From assembly GCF_040412425.1 (NCBI RefSeq), contig NC_089756.1, positions 9,074,726-9,138,725 of the forward strand: a stretch of DNA of 64,000 nucleotides, in the 5' to 3' direction. The notes under the pieces were generated by a model. The model searched no databases. It saw only the letters and a list, made by a program, of their open reading frames with translations, and had not been told where the DNA came from. Positions 35,640-47,299 of the stretch are shown piece by piece. Each line of letters starts with the position of its first letter. Within the stretch, counting starts at the first letter, position 1. The translations under genes and the position numbers were made by a program. Source of the stretch: Macrobrachium rosenbergii (taxonomy: Eukaryota > Arthropoda > Malacostraca > Decapoda > Palaemonidae).

Positions 35640-37220
35640 ATTGTTGAAGTATCATATTTAGTTTGGCATCAGATCTCAAAAGAACTAATGATTGAATAAC
35701 TTAATAGCATAATTTAGAATTGGGAATATAATTTTAATAGTAACGTAATTTAGAATAATATCTTTCTTGATACAAGCGTAGTAGAACACGTGTGTGTGTC
35801 CAGCAAGGACTTGTTTCATTTCAATTGTCATCAGTTGAGATAAGAGAGAGCGCTTTGTTTTGGGTCGTGATGACAGGTTTGGATAACAAATACCGATTCG
35901 TCCCATACGGGCTCAAGACGAGTGATTTCATGTTGTTACATGCATTGTTCGAGTCATGTACACCACTTTGAGAGAAAAAATATGTGTCTTGATCAGTTAC
36001 GCCATGTTTTGTAAGATTGCGTTCAAAACGTTTTGCTTGGATGACGTCATTTTCCTTCTAGAAGTTTCTCCGTGGTATCTCGCACCCAAAATGCTTTAAT
36101 GACGTCACTTCCCTGTTTCTAGAACTTTTGTATCTCGTACCCAAAATGCTTTAATGACATCATGTAATTGTTTCACGTATTACTGGAATTCTAAAATTTG
36201 TTTCATTCTGATTTCTGAGACCAGTTGATTTGGTTCCCTCTCTCTCTCGTTCTTAGAAAGAGATTACTTTTAACGTAGTGTTTTGTGGTCACGTATTAGC
36301 ATTAACTTTTGAGATCTGAATTTAGTAAAGTTATTTAGTTTGTAACGGCGCCTGGTAAAAAGTGTGTTTTGTGGTAACGCAGCTGCAGCAAGTGATTTAC
36401 AGAGGTTTTCACAAGTTTGTGTAAGGTAACGTGAATTTTACTTATTAATACCATGGTATGATAAGTTAGGAAATTTTTACCAAGTGAAATCATTATTGAT
36501 AAATCTTATGTGTATTTTTGTGTGTTTTTCTATTTACAATCTTTATATTTTCACATTTTTTATGTTTGTGATGTAACATTTATTTACGTAACATTTTAAA
36601 TATTTCTTGGTAATTTAACATTGCATACTTGATTTGATATCTCATTTGTTAAGATTTTTCTTTTTAAATCTTGATTAATTCTTGATAGTTTAAATTTTGC
36701 TTGATTAATTTAAATTCCTGATAAAGTTTTTGTGAATTAGTTTTGTTTCATAATTTAATTCAAGAATTAATTGAGTGTTGTATTATTTTCAAGTAATAAT
36801 AAATTTTTCAGACTGTGAATTCTAATCAATTGTGAATTCTAGTTATAAACTTTGAATTTAAAAATAAATTTTTGTATTTAACATTTTTAGAAAAGTGTTT
36901 CATTTGTTGACCATCAGTGAATAGGATTGACTGTGTGTGCATAAGGCAAAGTGATAAACATTTTTTGTTCTTTTAGTTTTACTAAAGTGAATTAAGACCA
37001 GGGAAACAGTTAGAGTTGTTTAATGGAGTGATGCCCTTCTACTCTAGAATATTTCTAGTTAAATTTTTTATACCTCACACATATTGTGATAGACTTAGTT
37101 TGATTTTTCAAGTAATAAATAAGTTTTTTCTTAAGGGATCACTGTTACCTTTAGAGTACTCAGTCGTAATAATTAATGCTATGAGAGTTCACGTATCTGG
37201 CTGAAGTGAGGTATATTTTT
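35640..37220 (+). mobile_element. Candidate LTR/leader remnant with CRE and heat-shock-type motifs
   Basis: This stretch differs in texture from neighbouring DNA: no microsatellites, T-rich, few repeats. A ~57-bp tandem duplication (36041-36155) carries TGACGTCA at 36042-36049 and 36100-36107 (a third, TGACATCA, at 36155) and TTCTAGAAGTTTC at 36056-36068 with a weaker TTCTAGAACTTT at 36117. AACGGCGCCTGGTAAAA near 36353 resembles a primer-binding-site context. No gag or pol frame and no second LTR were seen, so it could be a solo LTR with leader, or a plain intronic enhancer. Confidence 0.35.
36042..36162. promoter_or_regulatory. Duplicated CRE-like plus HSE-like motif cluster
   Basis: Two perfect TGACGTCA octamers (36042, 36100) and a TGACATCA (36155), each about 57 bp apart. 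Between them are TTCTAGAAGTTTC (three alternating inverted nTTCn/nGAAn units, the heat-shock-element pattern) and a two-and-a-half-unit version. The motifs are visible; function is inferred. Confidence 0.45.
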
Positions 37221-37271
37221 GAATCTTAAGATTAGTTGTGTAATAACCAGGTACTTGATACGCATTGTGAA

Positions 37272-37273
<2 letters not shown>

Positions 37274-37363
<90 letters not shown>

Positions 37364-37387
37364 TATATGTACAATATATTATATATT

Positions 37388-37476
<89 letters not shown>

Positions 37477-37527
37477 ATATATATATATATACTGTATATA
37501 TATAGTATATATATAGTATATATATGC
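37274..37527. repeat. (TA)n microsatellite block
   Basis: Two long TA tracts (37274-37350 and 37391-37475) with GTATGTATATATGTACAATA between them and CTGTATATATATAGTATATA after. Confidence 0.97.
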
Positions 37528-37619
37528 GCATATACAAATTAGCCACACATTTTCCTAAAAAAGATACATGAAATAAGGAAGGAACGCTTATTAAATTTTC
37601 TCGAAAAGAACAACGCACC

Positions 37620-38040
37620 ATTCAAGATAAACATAGCAGATACCCGCCATCCATCTACCCCCACTCCAACCCCCACCCCCAAAACGGGACCCCACACAAA
37701 AAAACATGAATCTTAACAAAAGGAACGAAAAACCCTACAATAGGTTTTCATCACAGGTTAATCGAATGAAGAAAATAAAAAAGAAAACCACTCGAGAGCT
37801 ATACTCGACCCCCCAAACCCCCACCCCCTCCCACGCCAAAAAAATTTTAAAAAACTCAACAAAGGTACAAAGGAACCCATACTGGCCTTTCATCAGAGGT
37901 TAATCTAATAAAAAAAGGAAAACTATTCAAGAGAAACATACTCGACACCTCCCCAACCTATCCCAAACCACCACACCCACCCCAGAAAAAAAACACGAAT
38001 CTTAACATAGAAACGAAGGAACCCTTATTGAGTTTTCATC
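37620..38040. repeat. Diverged C-rich ~160-bp units at the distal edge of the giant array
   Basis: Three diverged units share CACCCCC-type runs, AACACGAATCTTAACA, AGGAACCC(A/T)TA and TTTTCATCACAGGTTA(A/C)TC. The last word is also in the 49-bp unit that dominates from 38160 onward. These look like older or longer-period members of the same array. Confidence 0.6.
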
Positions 38041-41000
38041 ACAGGTTACTCTTAAAAAACTCAACCTTTATTGGGCATTCTTCATTATTATTATTATTAA
38101 AATAGTTTAACCAGACCACTGAGCTGACCATCAGCTCTCATAGGGCTGGCCTGGGCATTCTTCAAAGGTTAATCAAATAAAAACAAAACTCAACCCTTGT
38201 TGGGTTTTCATCAGAGGTTAATCAAATGAAAAAAACAAAACATAACCCTTTCTTGGGTTTTCACCAGAGGTGAATCTAATAAAAAAAAAACTCAACCCTT
38301 CTCGGGTATTCATCACAGGTTAATCAAATAAAAAAATAAAACTCAACCCTTATTGGGTTTCCATCAAGTTAATCTAATAAAAAATAAAAAGCAACCCTTA
38401 GAGTTTTCCTGACAGCTTGATCTAAAGAAAATAAAATGCAACCCTTACTGCATTTTCTTCACAGGTTGATCTAAAGAAAATAAAATGCAACCCATACAGT
38501 TTTCCTCACAGGTTGATCTAACGAAAATAAAACGCAACCCTTAATGAGTTTTCATCACAGGTTAATCTAAAAAAATAAAATGCAACCCTTACTGAGTTTT
38601 CATCACAGGTAAATCTAAAAAAAAAATAAAATGAAACCCTTACTGAGTTTTCATCACAGGTTAATCTAAAAAAACAAAATGCAACCCTTACTGAGTTTTC
38701 ATCACAGGTTAATCTAAAAATATAACATGCCATCCTTACTGAGTTTTCATCGCAGGTTAATCTAAAAACAATAAAATGCAACCCTTACTGAGTTTCCATT
38801 GCAGGTTAATCTAAAAAGTAAAATGCAACCCTTACTGAGTTTTCATCGTAGGTTACTCTAAAAAAAATAAAATGCAACCCTTACTCAGTTTTCATCGTAG
38901 GTTAATCTAAAAAGTAAAATGCAACCCTTACTGAGTTTTCATTGTAGGTTAATCTAAAAAAAATAAAACACAACCCTTACTGAGTTTTCATCGCAGGTTA
39001 ATCTAAAAACAATAAAATGCAACCCTTACTGAGTTTTCATCACAAGTTAATCTAAAAAAATAAAATGCAACCCTTACTCAGTTTTCATTGTAGGTTAATC
39101 TAAAGAAAATAAAATGCAACCCTTACTGAGTTTTCACCATAGGTTAATCTAAAAAAAATACAACCCTTACTGAGTTTTCATTACAGATTGATCTAAAGAA
39201 AATATAACTCAACCCTTACTGAGTTTTCACCATAGGTTAATCTAAAAAAAATATAATGCAACCCTTACCTTGTTTTCATCGTAGGTTAATCTAAAAAAAT
39301 AAAATGCAACCCTTACTGAGATTTCATCACAGGTTAATCTAAAAACATAAAATGCAACCCTTACTGAGTTTTCATCGCAGGTTAATCTAAAAACAATAAA
39401 ATGCAAACCTTACTGAGAAGGTTAATCTAAAAAATAAAGTCTAACCCTTTCTAAGTTTTCATCGTAGGTTAAGCTAAAAAAGTAAAATGCAACCCTTACT
39501 GAGTTTTCATTGCAAGTTAATCTAAAAACAGTAAAACGCAACCCTTACTGAGTTTTCATCACAGGTTAATCTAAAAAAAAAATAAAACGCAACCCTTACT
39601 GAGTTTTCATCGCAGGTTAATCTAAAAAATAAAATGCAACCCTTACTGAGTTTTCATCACAGGTTAATCTAAAAAAAATAAAACTTAACCCTTACTGAGT
39701 TTTCATCGCAGGTTAATATATTGCAGGGTAATCTAAAAAATAAAACAACCCTTACTGCATTTTCATCACAGGTTAATCTAAAAAAATGAAACGCAACCCC
39801 TACAGTTTTCATCATGGGTTAATCTAAAAAAATAAAATGCAACCTTTACTCAGTTTTCATCACGGGTTAATCTTAAAAAAATAAAAGCAACCCTTACTGA
39901 GTTTTCATCACAGGTTAATCTAAAAAAATAAAACACAACCCTTACTGAGTTTTCATCACAGATTAATCTAAAAAATAAAATGCAACTCTTAATGAATTTT
40001 CATCACAGGTTAATCTAAAAAATAATGCAACCCTTACTGAGTTTTCATCACAGGTTAATCTAAAAAAATAAAATGCAACCATTACTGAGTTTTCATCACA
40101 AACTGATCTGAAGAAAATAAAATGTAACCCTTACAGAGTTTTCACAAGAGGTTGATCTAAAGAAAATAAAACACAACTCTTACAGAGTTTTCATCACAGG
40201 TTGATCTAAAGAAAATAAAACATAACCCTTACTGAGTTTTCATCACAGGTTGATCTAAAGAAATAAAATGCAACCCTTACTGAGTTTTCCCCACAGGTTG
40301 ATCTAAAGAAAATAAAATGCAACCCTTACTGAGTTTTCATCACAGGTGGATCTGAAGAAAATAAAATGCAAACCTTACTGAGTTTTCCTCACATGTTCAT
40401 CTGGAGAAAATAAAAAGCAACCCTTACAGTTTTCCTCACAGCCTGATCTAAAGAAAATAAAACGCAACCCTTATAGAGTTTTCCTCACAGCCTGATCTAA
40501 AGAAAATAAAACGCAACCCTTATAGAGTTTCCCTCACAGGTCTATCTAAAGAAAATAAAACGCAACCCAAACAGAGTTTTCCTTGCAGGTCGATCTAAAG
40601 AAAATAAAACGCAACCCTTACAGAGTTTTTCTCACAGGTCAATCTAAAGAAAATAAAACGCAACCCTTACTGAGTTTTCCTCGCAGGTTGATCTAAAGAA
40701 AAAACGAAACCCTTACAGAGTTTTCCTCGCAGGTTGATCTAAAGAAAATAAAATGCAACCATTACAGTTTTCCTCGCAGGTCGATCTAAACGAAAATAAA
40801 ACGCAACCTTTACAGAGTTTTCCTTGCAGATCGATCTAAAAAAAAACAATAAAATGCAACCCTTACAGAATTTTCCTCGCAGGTCGATCTAAAAAAAATA
40901 AAAACGCAACCCTTACAGAGTTTTCCTCACAGGTCGATTCTAAAGAAAAGAAAATGCAACCTTTTCAGAGTTTTCCCTCACAGGTCGATCTAAAGAAAAT

Positions 41001-43152
41001 AAAACGTAGCCCTTACCGAGTTTTCCCCACAGATCGATCTAAAGAAAATAAAATGCAACCCTTACTGAGTTTTCCTCACAGGTCGATCTAAAGAAAACAA
41101 AATGCAACCCTTACAGAGTTTTCCTCACAGATTGATCTAAAGAAAATAAAACGCAACTCTTACTGAGTTTTCCTCACAGGATGATCTAAAGAAAATAAAA
41201 CGCAACCCTTACAGGGTTTTCCTCTCAGCTTGATCTAAAAAAAATAAAACACAACCCTTACGGAGTTTTTCTCACAGGTTGATCTAAAAAATAAAATGCA
41301 ACCCTTACAGAGTTTTCCTCACAGGTTGATCTAAAGAATATAAAATGCAACCCTTACAGTTTTCCTCACAGGTTGATCTGAAGAAAATAAACACAACCCT
41401 TACAGAGTTTTCCTCACAGGTTGATCTGAAGAAAATAAAATGCAACCCTTACAGAGTTTCCCTCACAGGTTGATCTGAAGAAAATAAAAAGCAACCCTTA
41501 CAGAGTTTTCCTCACAGGTTGATCTAAAGAAAATAAAATGCAACCCTTACAGAGTTTTCCTCACAGGATGATCTAAAGAAATAAAATGCAACCCTTACTG
41601 AGTTTTCCCCACAGGTTGATCTAAAGAAAATAAAATGCAACCCTTACTGAGTTTTCATCACAGGTGGATCTGAAGAAAATAAAATGCAAACCTTACTGAG
41701 TTTTCCTCACATGTTCATCTGGAGAAAATAAAAAGCAACCCTTACAGTTTTCCTCACAGCCTGATCTAAAGAAAATAAAACGCAACCCTTATAGAGTTTT
41801 CCTCACAGCCTGATCTAAAGAAAATAAAACACAACCCTTATAGAGTTTCCCTCACAGGTCTATCTAAAGAAAATAAAACATAACCCAAACAGAGTTTTCC
41901 TTGCAGGTCGATCTAAAGAAAATAAAACGCAACCCCTTACAGAGTTTTTCTCAGGTCAATCTAAAGAAAATAAAACATAACCCTTACTGAGTTTTCCTCA
42001 CAGGTTGATCTAAAGAAAAAACGAAACCCTTTTTCCTCGCAGGTTGATCTAAAGAAAATAAAATGCAACCATTACAGTTTTCCTCAGAGGTCGATCTAAA
42101 CAAAAATAAAACGCAACCTTTACAGAGTTTTCCTTGCAGATCGATCTAAAAAAACAATAAAATGCAACCCTTACAGAATTTTCCTCATGAGGTCGATCTA
42201 AAAAAATAAAAACGCAACCCTTACAGAGTTTTCCTCACAGGTCGATTCTAAAGAAAAGAAAATGCAACCTTTTCAGAGTTTTTACCTCACAGGTCGATCT
42301 AAAGAAAATAAAACGTAGCCCTTACCGAGTTTTCCCCACAGATCGATCTAAAGAAAATAAAATGCAACCCTTACTGAGTTTTCCTCACAGGTCGATCTAA
42401 AGAAAACAAAATGCAACCCTTACAGAGTTTTCCTCACAGATTGATCTAAAGAAAATAAAACGCAACTCTTACTGAGTTTTCCTCACAGGATGATCTAAAG
42501 AAAATAAAACGCAACCCTTACAGGGTTTTCCTCTCAGCTTGATCTAAAAAAAATAAAACACAACCCTTACGGAGTTTTTCTCACAGGTTGATCTAAAAAA
42601 TAAAATGCAACCCTTACAGAGTTTTCCTCACAGGTTGATCTAAAGAATATAAAATGCAACCCTTACAGTTTTCCTCACAGGTTGATCTGAAGAAAATAAA
42701 ACACAACCCTTACAGAGTTTTCCTCACAGGTTGATCTGAAGAAAATAAAATGCAACCCTTACAGAGTTTCCCTCACAGGTTGATCTGAAGAAAATAAAAA
42801 GCAACCCTTACAGAGTTTTCCTCACAGGTTGATCTGAAGAAAATAAAATGCAACCCTTACAGAGTTTTCCTCACAGGATGATCTAAAAAAAATAAAACTC
42901 AACCCTTACTGGGTTTTCATCACAGGTTGAACTAAGAAAATAAAACACAACCCTTTCAGAGTTTTCATCAAAGGTTGATCTGAAGAAAATAGTACGCAAT
43001 CCGTACAGAGTTTTCCACACGGGTTGATCTGAAGAAAATAACACGCAACCCTTACTGAGTTTTCATCACAGTTTAATCTAAAAAAATAAAACTCAACCCT
43101 TACTGGGTTTTCATCAGGGTTAATCTAATAAAAAAAACACACAAAACACTCA
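38040..43152. repeat. Giant ~49-bp minisatellite, about 100 copies, resembling the donor of exon 43154-43291
   Basis: The plus-strand unit is AAAATGCAACCCTTACTGAG, TTTTCATCACAGGTTAATCT, AAAAAAAT. On the gene's strand it reads GAGGAAAACTCTGTAAGGGT, TGCATTTTATTTTCTTTAG, ATCAACCTGT. The real junction reads GAGGAAAACCTG|GTGAGTGT and continues T-rich to ATTAGATTAACC, so the junction looks like a diverged first unit. Each unit holds both a donor-like GTAAGG and an acceptor-like TTTTCTTTAG. Two subtypes occur: CATCACAGG left of about 40080, CCTCACAGG to the right. A family fragment (CCAGACCACTGAGCTGACCA) interrupts at 38098-38160. Confidence 0.95.
40240..42880. repeat. ~1.3-kb tandem duplication inside the giant minisatellite
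   Basis: A block of about 27 units is present twice in direct order with an offset of roughly 1310-1320 bp: for example CACAGGTGGATCTGAAG at 40341 and 41659, and the run with CCTCACATGTTCATCTGGAG, then CTCACAGCCTGATCTAAAG. The copies differ by only a few indels and substitutions, so this is a recent higher-order duplication. Confidence 0.9.
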
Positions 43153-43153
43153 C

Positions 43154-43291
43154 CAGGTTTTCCTCGAAGACGTAATCCATGACCTGGTGCCTGGCGACGC
43201 CGGTGCAGGCCGCCAGCACCTGGAAGATGTACTCATAGCGGGGGTCGGTGTCGCCTCGCCGGGCGCGGCGCTCTTGCTCCTCGCGGCGTTT
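43154..43291 (-). CDS. Dynein heavy chain exon: most N-terminal secure exon
   Basis: 46 codons, phase 0 at both ends. The acceptor is GTCCTCAACAG before AAA CGC; the donor is CTG followed by GTGAGTG. The peptide opens with the basic stretch KRREEQERRARRGD and then DPRYEYIFQVLAACTGVARH, which corresponds to the ARHNYLFAIVAS-type start of DNAH5-class proteins. It is GC-rich, unlike its surroundings. Upstream of the acceptor lies an unusually long polypyrimidine stretch, because the (GAA)n/(GGA)n tract at 43312-43440 reads (TTC)n/(TCC)n on this strand. Immediately after the donor begins the 5-kb minisatellite that resembles this very junction. Confidence 0.9.
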
Positions 43292-43311
43292 CTGTTGAGG
43301 ACCGTCGGAGG

Positions 43312-43440
43312 AGGAGGAGGAGGAGGATAAGAAGAAGAAGAAGAAGAAGTAGAAGAAAATAAAAAAGAAAGAAAGAAAGAAGAAGAAGAAGAAGAAGAAG
43401 AAGAAGAAGAAGAAGAAGAAGAAGAAGAAGAAGAAGAAGG
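43312..43440. repeat. (GGA)n/(GAA)n microsatellite forming a long polypyrimidine tract
   Basis: GGAGGAGGAGG then GAAGAAGAAG runs. On the gene's strand they read (TTC)n(TCC)n, ending about 20 nt upstream of the acceptor of exon 43154-43291. A (GA)n tract follows at 43600-43634. Confidence 0.96.
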
Positions 43441-43596
43441 GGAACGCAGGTGGAGGAAGGGGAAGGGGGAGGGATGATGATAGTAAAGAAAAGTAAGGTT
43501 TTACGACATAGAAGAGAGAAAGGAAGTTTGAGAAGGAAGACCGTGCGAAGAAAATGAAGAGAAGGTGGGATATATATAGTAAATATCAGGTGGATA

Positions 43597-43635
<39 letters not shown>

Positions 43636-43639
43636 TGGG

Positions 43640-46600
43640 GATGAAATTAATGGGAAGGTAAGAAGAGAGGAATTACGAGGAAAGAAGAGATGGGAAGATG
43701 AGAGGACAACAGAAAAGAGAAAGATTATAAAGATAGGAGGAGAAAGGAGATGAGGAAAGAGAAAATGAAATGCAAGCCAAAAAACAAAGAACGGATAAGT
43801 AAGTCGGAAAAGGGGAAGAAGAGAGATAACGAAGAAAAGAACATGGGCCGAAAGAAAAGTAAATGTGGGGAAATTTAAGATCACAGGAAATATTCAAAAC
43901 GCAGGAAGAAAATTGAGACAAAGAATGAGATCAGGAAAAAGTGGGGAACCAAGAAAGAGCAAGACGGAATAGGAATATAAGCACCAGCGTTGTATTTTTT
44001 TTTTTTTTTTTTTTTTTGCGAGAGAGGGAGAGAGAAAAAGAAAACATCTATTAGCTTGATGTCATGTTTGGTTAACTGTTGTATATATGAATATAATTTC
44101 CAAATATCGATAGTAATAACGGATTTCGATATTTTTGTTTAATCCATCTTTCGCATTCTGGTCTGAAAAAATTTTTCACCTAGGTGATACATAAAGAATA
44201 CTTTTATTATCATTCAAATTGCTTTGTTTTTCTTGACACAAATACAACAGATTTACAAAATAGTCTTCAAATAGCAGATACTTGCAAAGTCTCGCTAATT
44301 CTATGTACAGCAAGCAGACTATACATCACTCAACATGCAAAATTTTGCACAACTTTAAAGCAACATAAGCGATATAACTTTCTTCGTAATTTTCATACGG
44401 TAAACATTAAGTAAAACATGCAAGAATAATATGCAAAAAGCAAGCGTAAAATGACAGTCTTATTATTTACATTATAAACATGGAAATAGCTAACTAAAGC
44501 GAGCCATTAATTTATTTTGTCTATATTTGTAGAATGATTATCTCGTGTCTTTTACGTTGATTTTTCTTATAATATTGTATGAGGAATTGCATAGATATCG
44601 TGTGTATGTGTGTGTATGTATGTATATGTAAAATCCATGTAACTATATATATATGCGTAAATACCTAAAAACATGTATATTATGTATATTCGAGCTATAC
44701 CAGCAATACTACAGAAAACGACACATACAGCGTTCTTTCCTGTTGATTTTCCAACTACAACAATTATAAAAAAGTAAAACATGTGTAAAAAAAAATCCTA
44801 AGCTTTTCAACACACTTAGAAGGGAACTGAAATAAGGAATGTTATCTCCTGTGAGTAATAAGAGGTTTAGTCACTGCCTGCAAAAAAATTTTTAAAAATT
44901 AAAAAGAGCTGTCTGACTTGCCAACTGGACTTTCCATGGGAATTTCTTACCCAATGAAACCTAAGTATTATACATCCGTATTAAGGAAAAAATTCTAAAT
45001 AGTTACCAGTATATGAATCACATCTTCAAAAGTTATTCTCCTTTCATTAATAAATCATTTAAGTAAGCAAGGTAAGCCATCAGGATCATAAGATTTTCTC
45101 ACCTGGATCCCCATACGAAACATATATTATGTTATTCACTGACTAATTTTTCCAGGTCGGATGACTATAGTAGGTATGTCAATCCATTTTTTATATTTTG
45201 TTACTATTCTTAAAACGGGATAAAAAAAAATAATCTTCCTCAGGAAGCCTTGTCTGCTTCAAGCTATTCAGACTCAAATTTGCCTTTATTGAAACAGAAT
45301 AAAGGTGATGAAAAATGCTATGTGAAGCGGAAAACTATTTTTATCATTTTTCTACAAATTTCATTCCGCAGTATCATTTAACAAAATACTGGAATATTTA
45401 ATCAATCACTGATTCCTAGCTCTGCTCAGCTTTGTGGCAAAAATTCTAAATTTGCTAAACAACTACCTCGGGTACCTCAGCATTTCTTAAAGAAACCAAC
45501 TTGTCAAATCATATGGAATTCTTGACACCTCAATCCAAAACTGATACATTTCTGGACATCAAACGGAACAAGAATGTGAGTACAGGTATGTTTCAAATGT
45601 AGGCGGTATTTTCAAGTGTAGGCGGTATTTTCAAGTATAGGCGGTATGCACACACACAAAATGCTTTAAGAAACGGCTACTGATGTGACTAAAATAAGCC
45701 TGAATATAAATTTGGGAAATTGTGATGTCGTAAACACTTACTTAAGATATAAAGACATTTTTCTTTTGGGAATACGTCTTTACATATCTAGTCCATTTTA
45801 TATTGTCTATGCGCTTCTATGAGAAACTGGCTTGCTGTCCCGTGTTTAGACTTTTCACTCCTCTGTTAACTGCAAGCTGAAGCTAACTAATGTTTTATGG
45901 AAAGTGCAGATGGGGACAATTACATAATAAGCATTCTGTACAATTTCAAATGTATACATACACATACTTACATATAAGTATGTATACACGTACAGACATC
46001 TATATATATGTGTATATATATATGTATATATATACACACATACATATATATAATATATATGCAAACCTTCAACCCTAGTGTATTTTCATATCCCCACAGA
46101 TTAATATTTTCGCTATAAGCACTGATAAGACGATATATGAAAATCCAGGCAATGGAAAATGTTTATTAATATATATTATGCACCAAAGTCAAGTGACATA
46201 TGCGGCTCGGTTGCCGTTTTCATTTTATTTTATTAAATATTTTTTTAGAAAAATAAAATCTATTTTCTTCTTTAATGTTTAGCACGGAAGTCCATTTATT
46301 TTATCTCTTTAGATCTCCAAAGGTATCTGAACCATAGATCCTTGTTTTAAGTATTTTAAACTTACTTTAAATAATTAAAGAAAAAATCATTAAAAGAGCT
46401 ATCGTTGTATCATAGTCAATTATTTAATCTATTTTAATGCTAAAGTTACGTAAATGATTTTAAAAAAACAGAAAACTGTTACAAGTGTGGAAGAACAAAA
46501 GCGATAAATGATCGATCAAAAATCAGAAGGGGGAAGAAAAAGGAGGAAGATAAAAAAAAGAAGGTTGAAATAAATGATGAAGTCGTGAGCATAAGGTTTT

Positions 46601-46750
46601 CAGAAATTATGCTAATTTTTTTATTTGAATAATTAGTCTTCTCTTGGTTGTACCTAAACGGCAGTAAGTCTCGATCATGAAAAAATAATGAAGTAAAATT
46701 TGGTGAGGATGTTCTCTACAGTAATCATAACAAACAGCAGCAGTATTGAA
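43640..46750. other. Sequence without recognised gene
   Basis: Purine-rich to 43980, a T(20+) run at 43990, then ordinary AT-rich DNA. A 19-bp unit (TAGGCGGTATTTTCAAGTG) occurs three times at 45600-45650, and short TA/CA runs lie at 45950-46055. It is probably the first coding intron of the dynein gene if the 47.2-kb exon is real. Confidence 0.7.
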
Positions 46751-46754
<4 letters not shown>

Positions 46755-46828
<74 letters not shown>

Positions 46829-46880
46829 CATTTATAACTGTTTCAACAAATCCTTTGCTTTAAACTGAAGCTGTATTGAA

Positions 46881-46942
<62 letters not shown>

Positions 46943-46996
46943 CATTTATAACTGTTTCAACAAATCCTTTGCTTTAAACTGAAGCTGTATTGAAAC

Positions 46997-47052
<56 letters not shown>
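46755..47052. repeat. Compound satellite: (GA)n plus ~60-bp spacer, three copies
   Basis: GA runs at 46755-46825, 46885-46940 and 46998-47052, separated by two near-identical spacers with GGAGCATTTATAACTGTTTC, AACAAATCCTTTGCTTTAAA, CTGAAGCTGTATTGAAA. The design is the same as the 13.5-14.2 kb array, with an unrelated spacer. Confidence 0.95.
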
Positions 47053-47055
<3 letters not shown>

Positions 47056-47217
47056 TGGTGTCAGTGTTGAAGTCTTGTTTACCAACGAAACAAATCGAAC
47101 TCAGTGACTGTTTGCATGTCAGCCTGATTGTTAGCTTTTAAATCTATGACGTTAATCTTCTCAAAATCTCAGCCAAACAGAGGGAATAAAAACTGGAGAG
47201 CGAAAGTGAATTTGTAC

Positions 47218-47288
47218 CCTTCCGATAAACTCGGCCCCAATGGCGACTGGCTTCATAGAAGCGGTAGTCTTCTTTAGTCTCCTCATGG
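47218..47288 (-). CDS. Possible start-codon exon of the dynein heavy chain
   Basis: On the minus strand an acceptor (CTCTGTGTTACAG) precedes CC and an ATG at 47286. The reading frame MRRLKKTTASMKPVAIG continues for 23 codons to AGG at 47218, followed by GTACAA. It ends in phase 0, which is what exon 43154-43291 needs, and the joined protein would run ...EFIGR-KRREEQERR. Against it, the donor is weak (no G at +5), N-termini of this family are poorly conserved, and another frame of the same segment is also open (HEETKEDYRFYEASRHW). An upstream 5' UTR exon would be required. Confidence 0.38.
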
Positions 47289-47299
47289 CTGTAACACAG

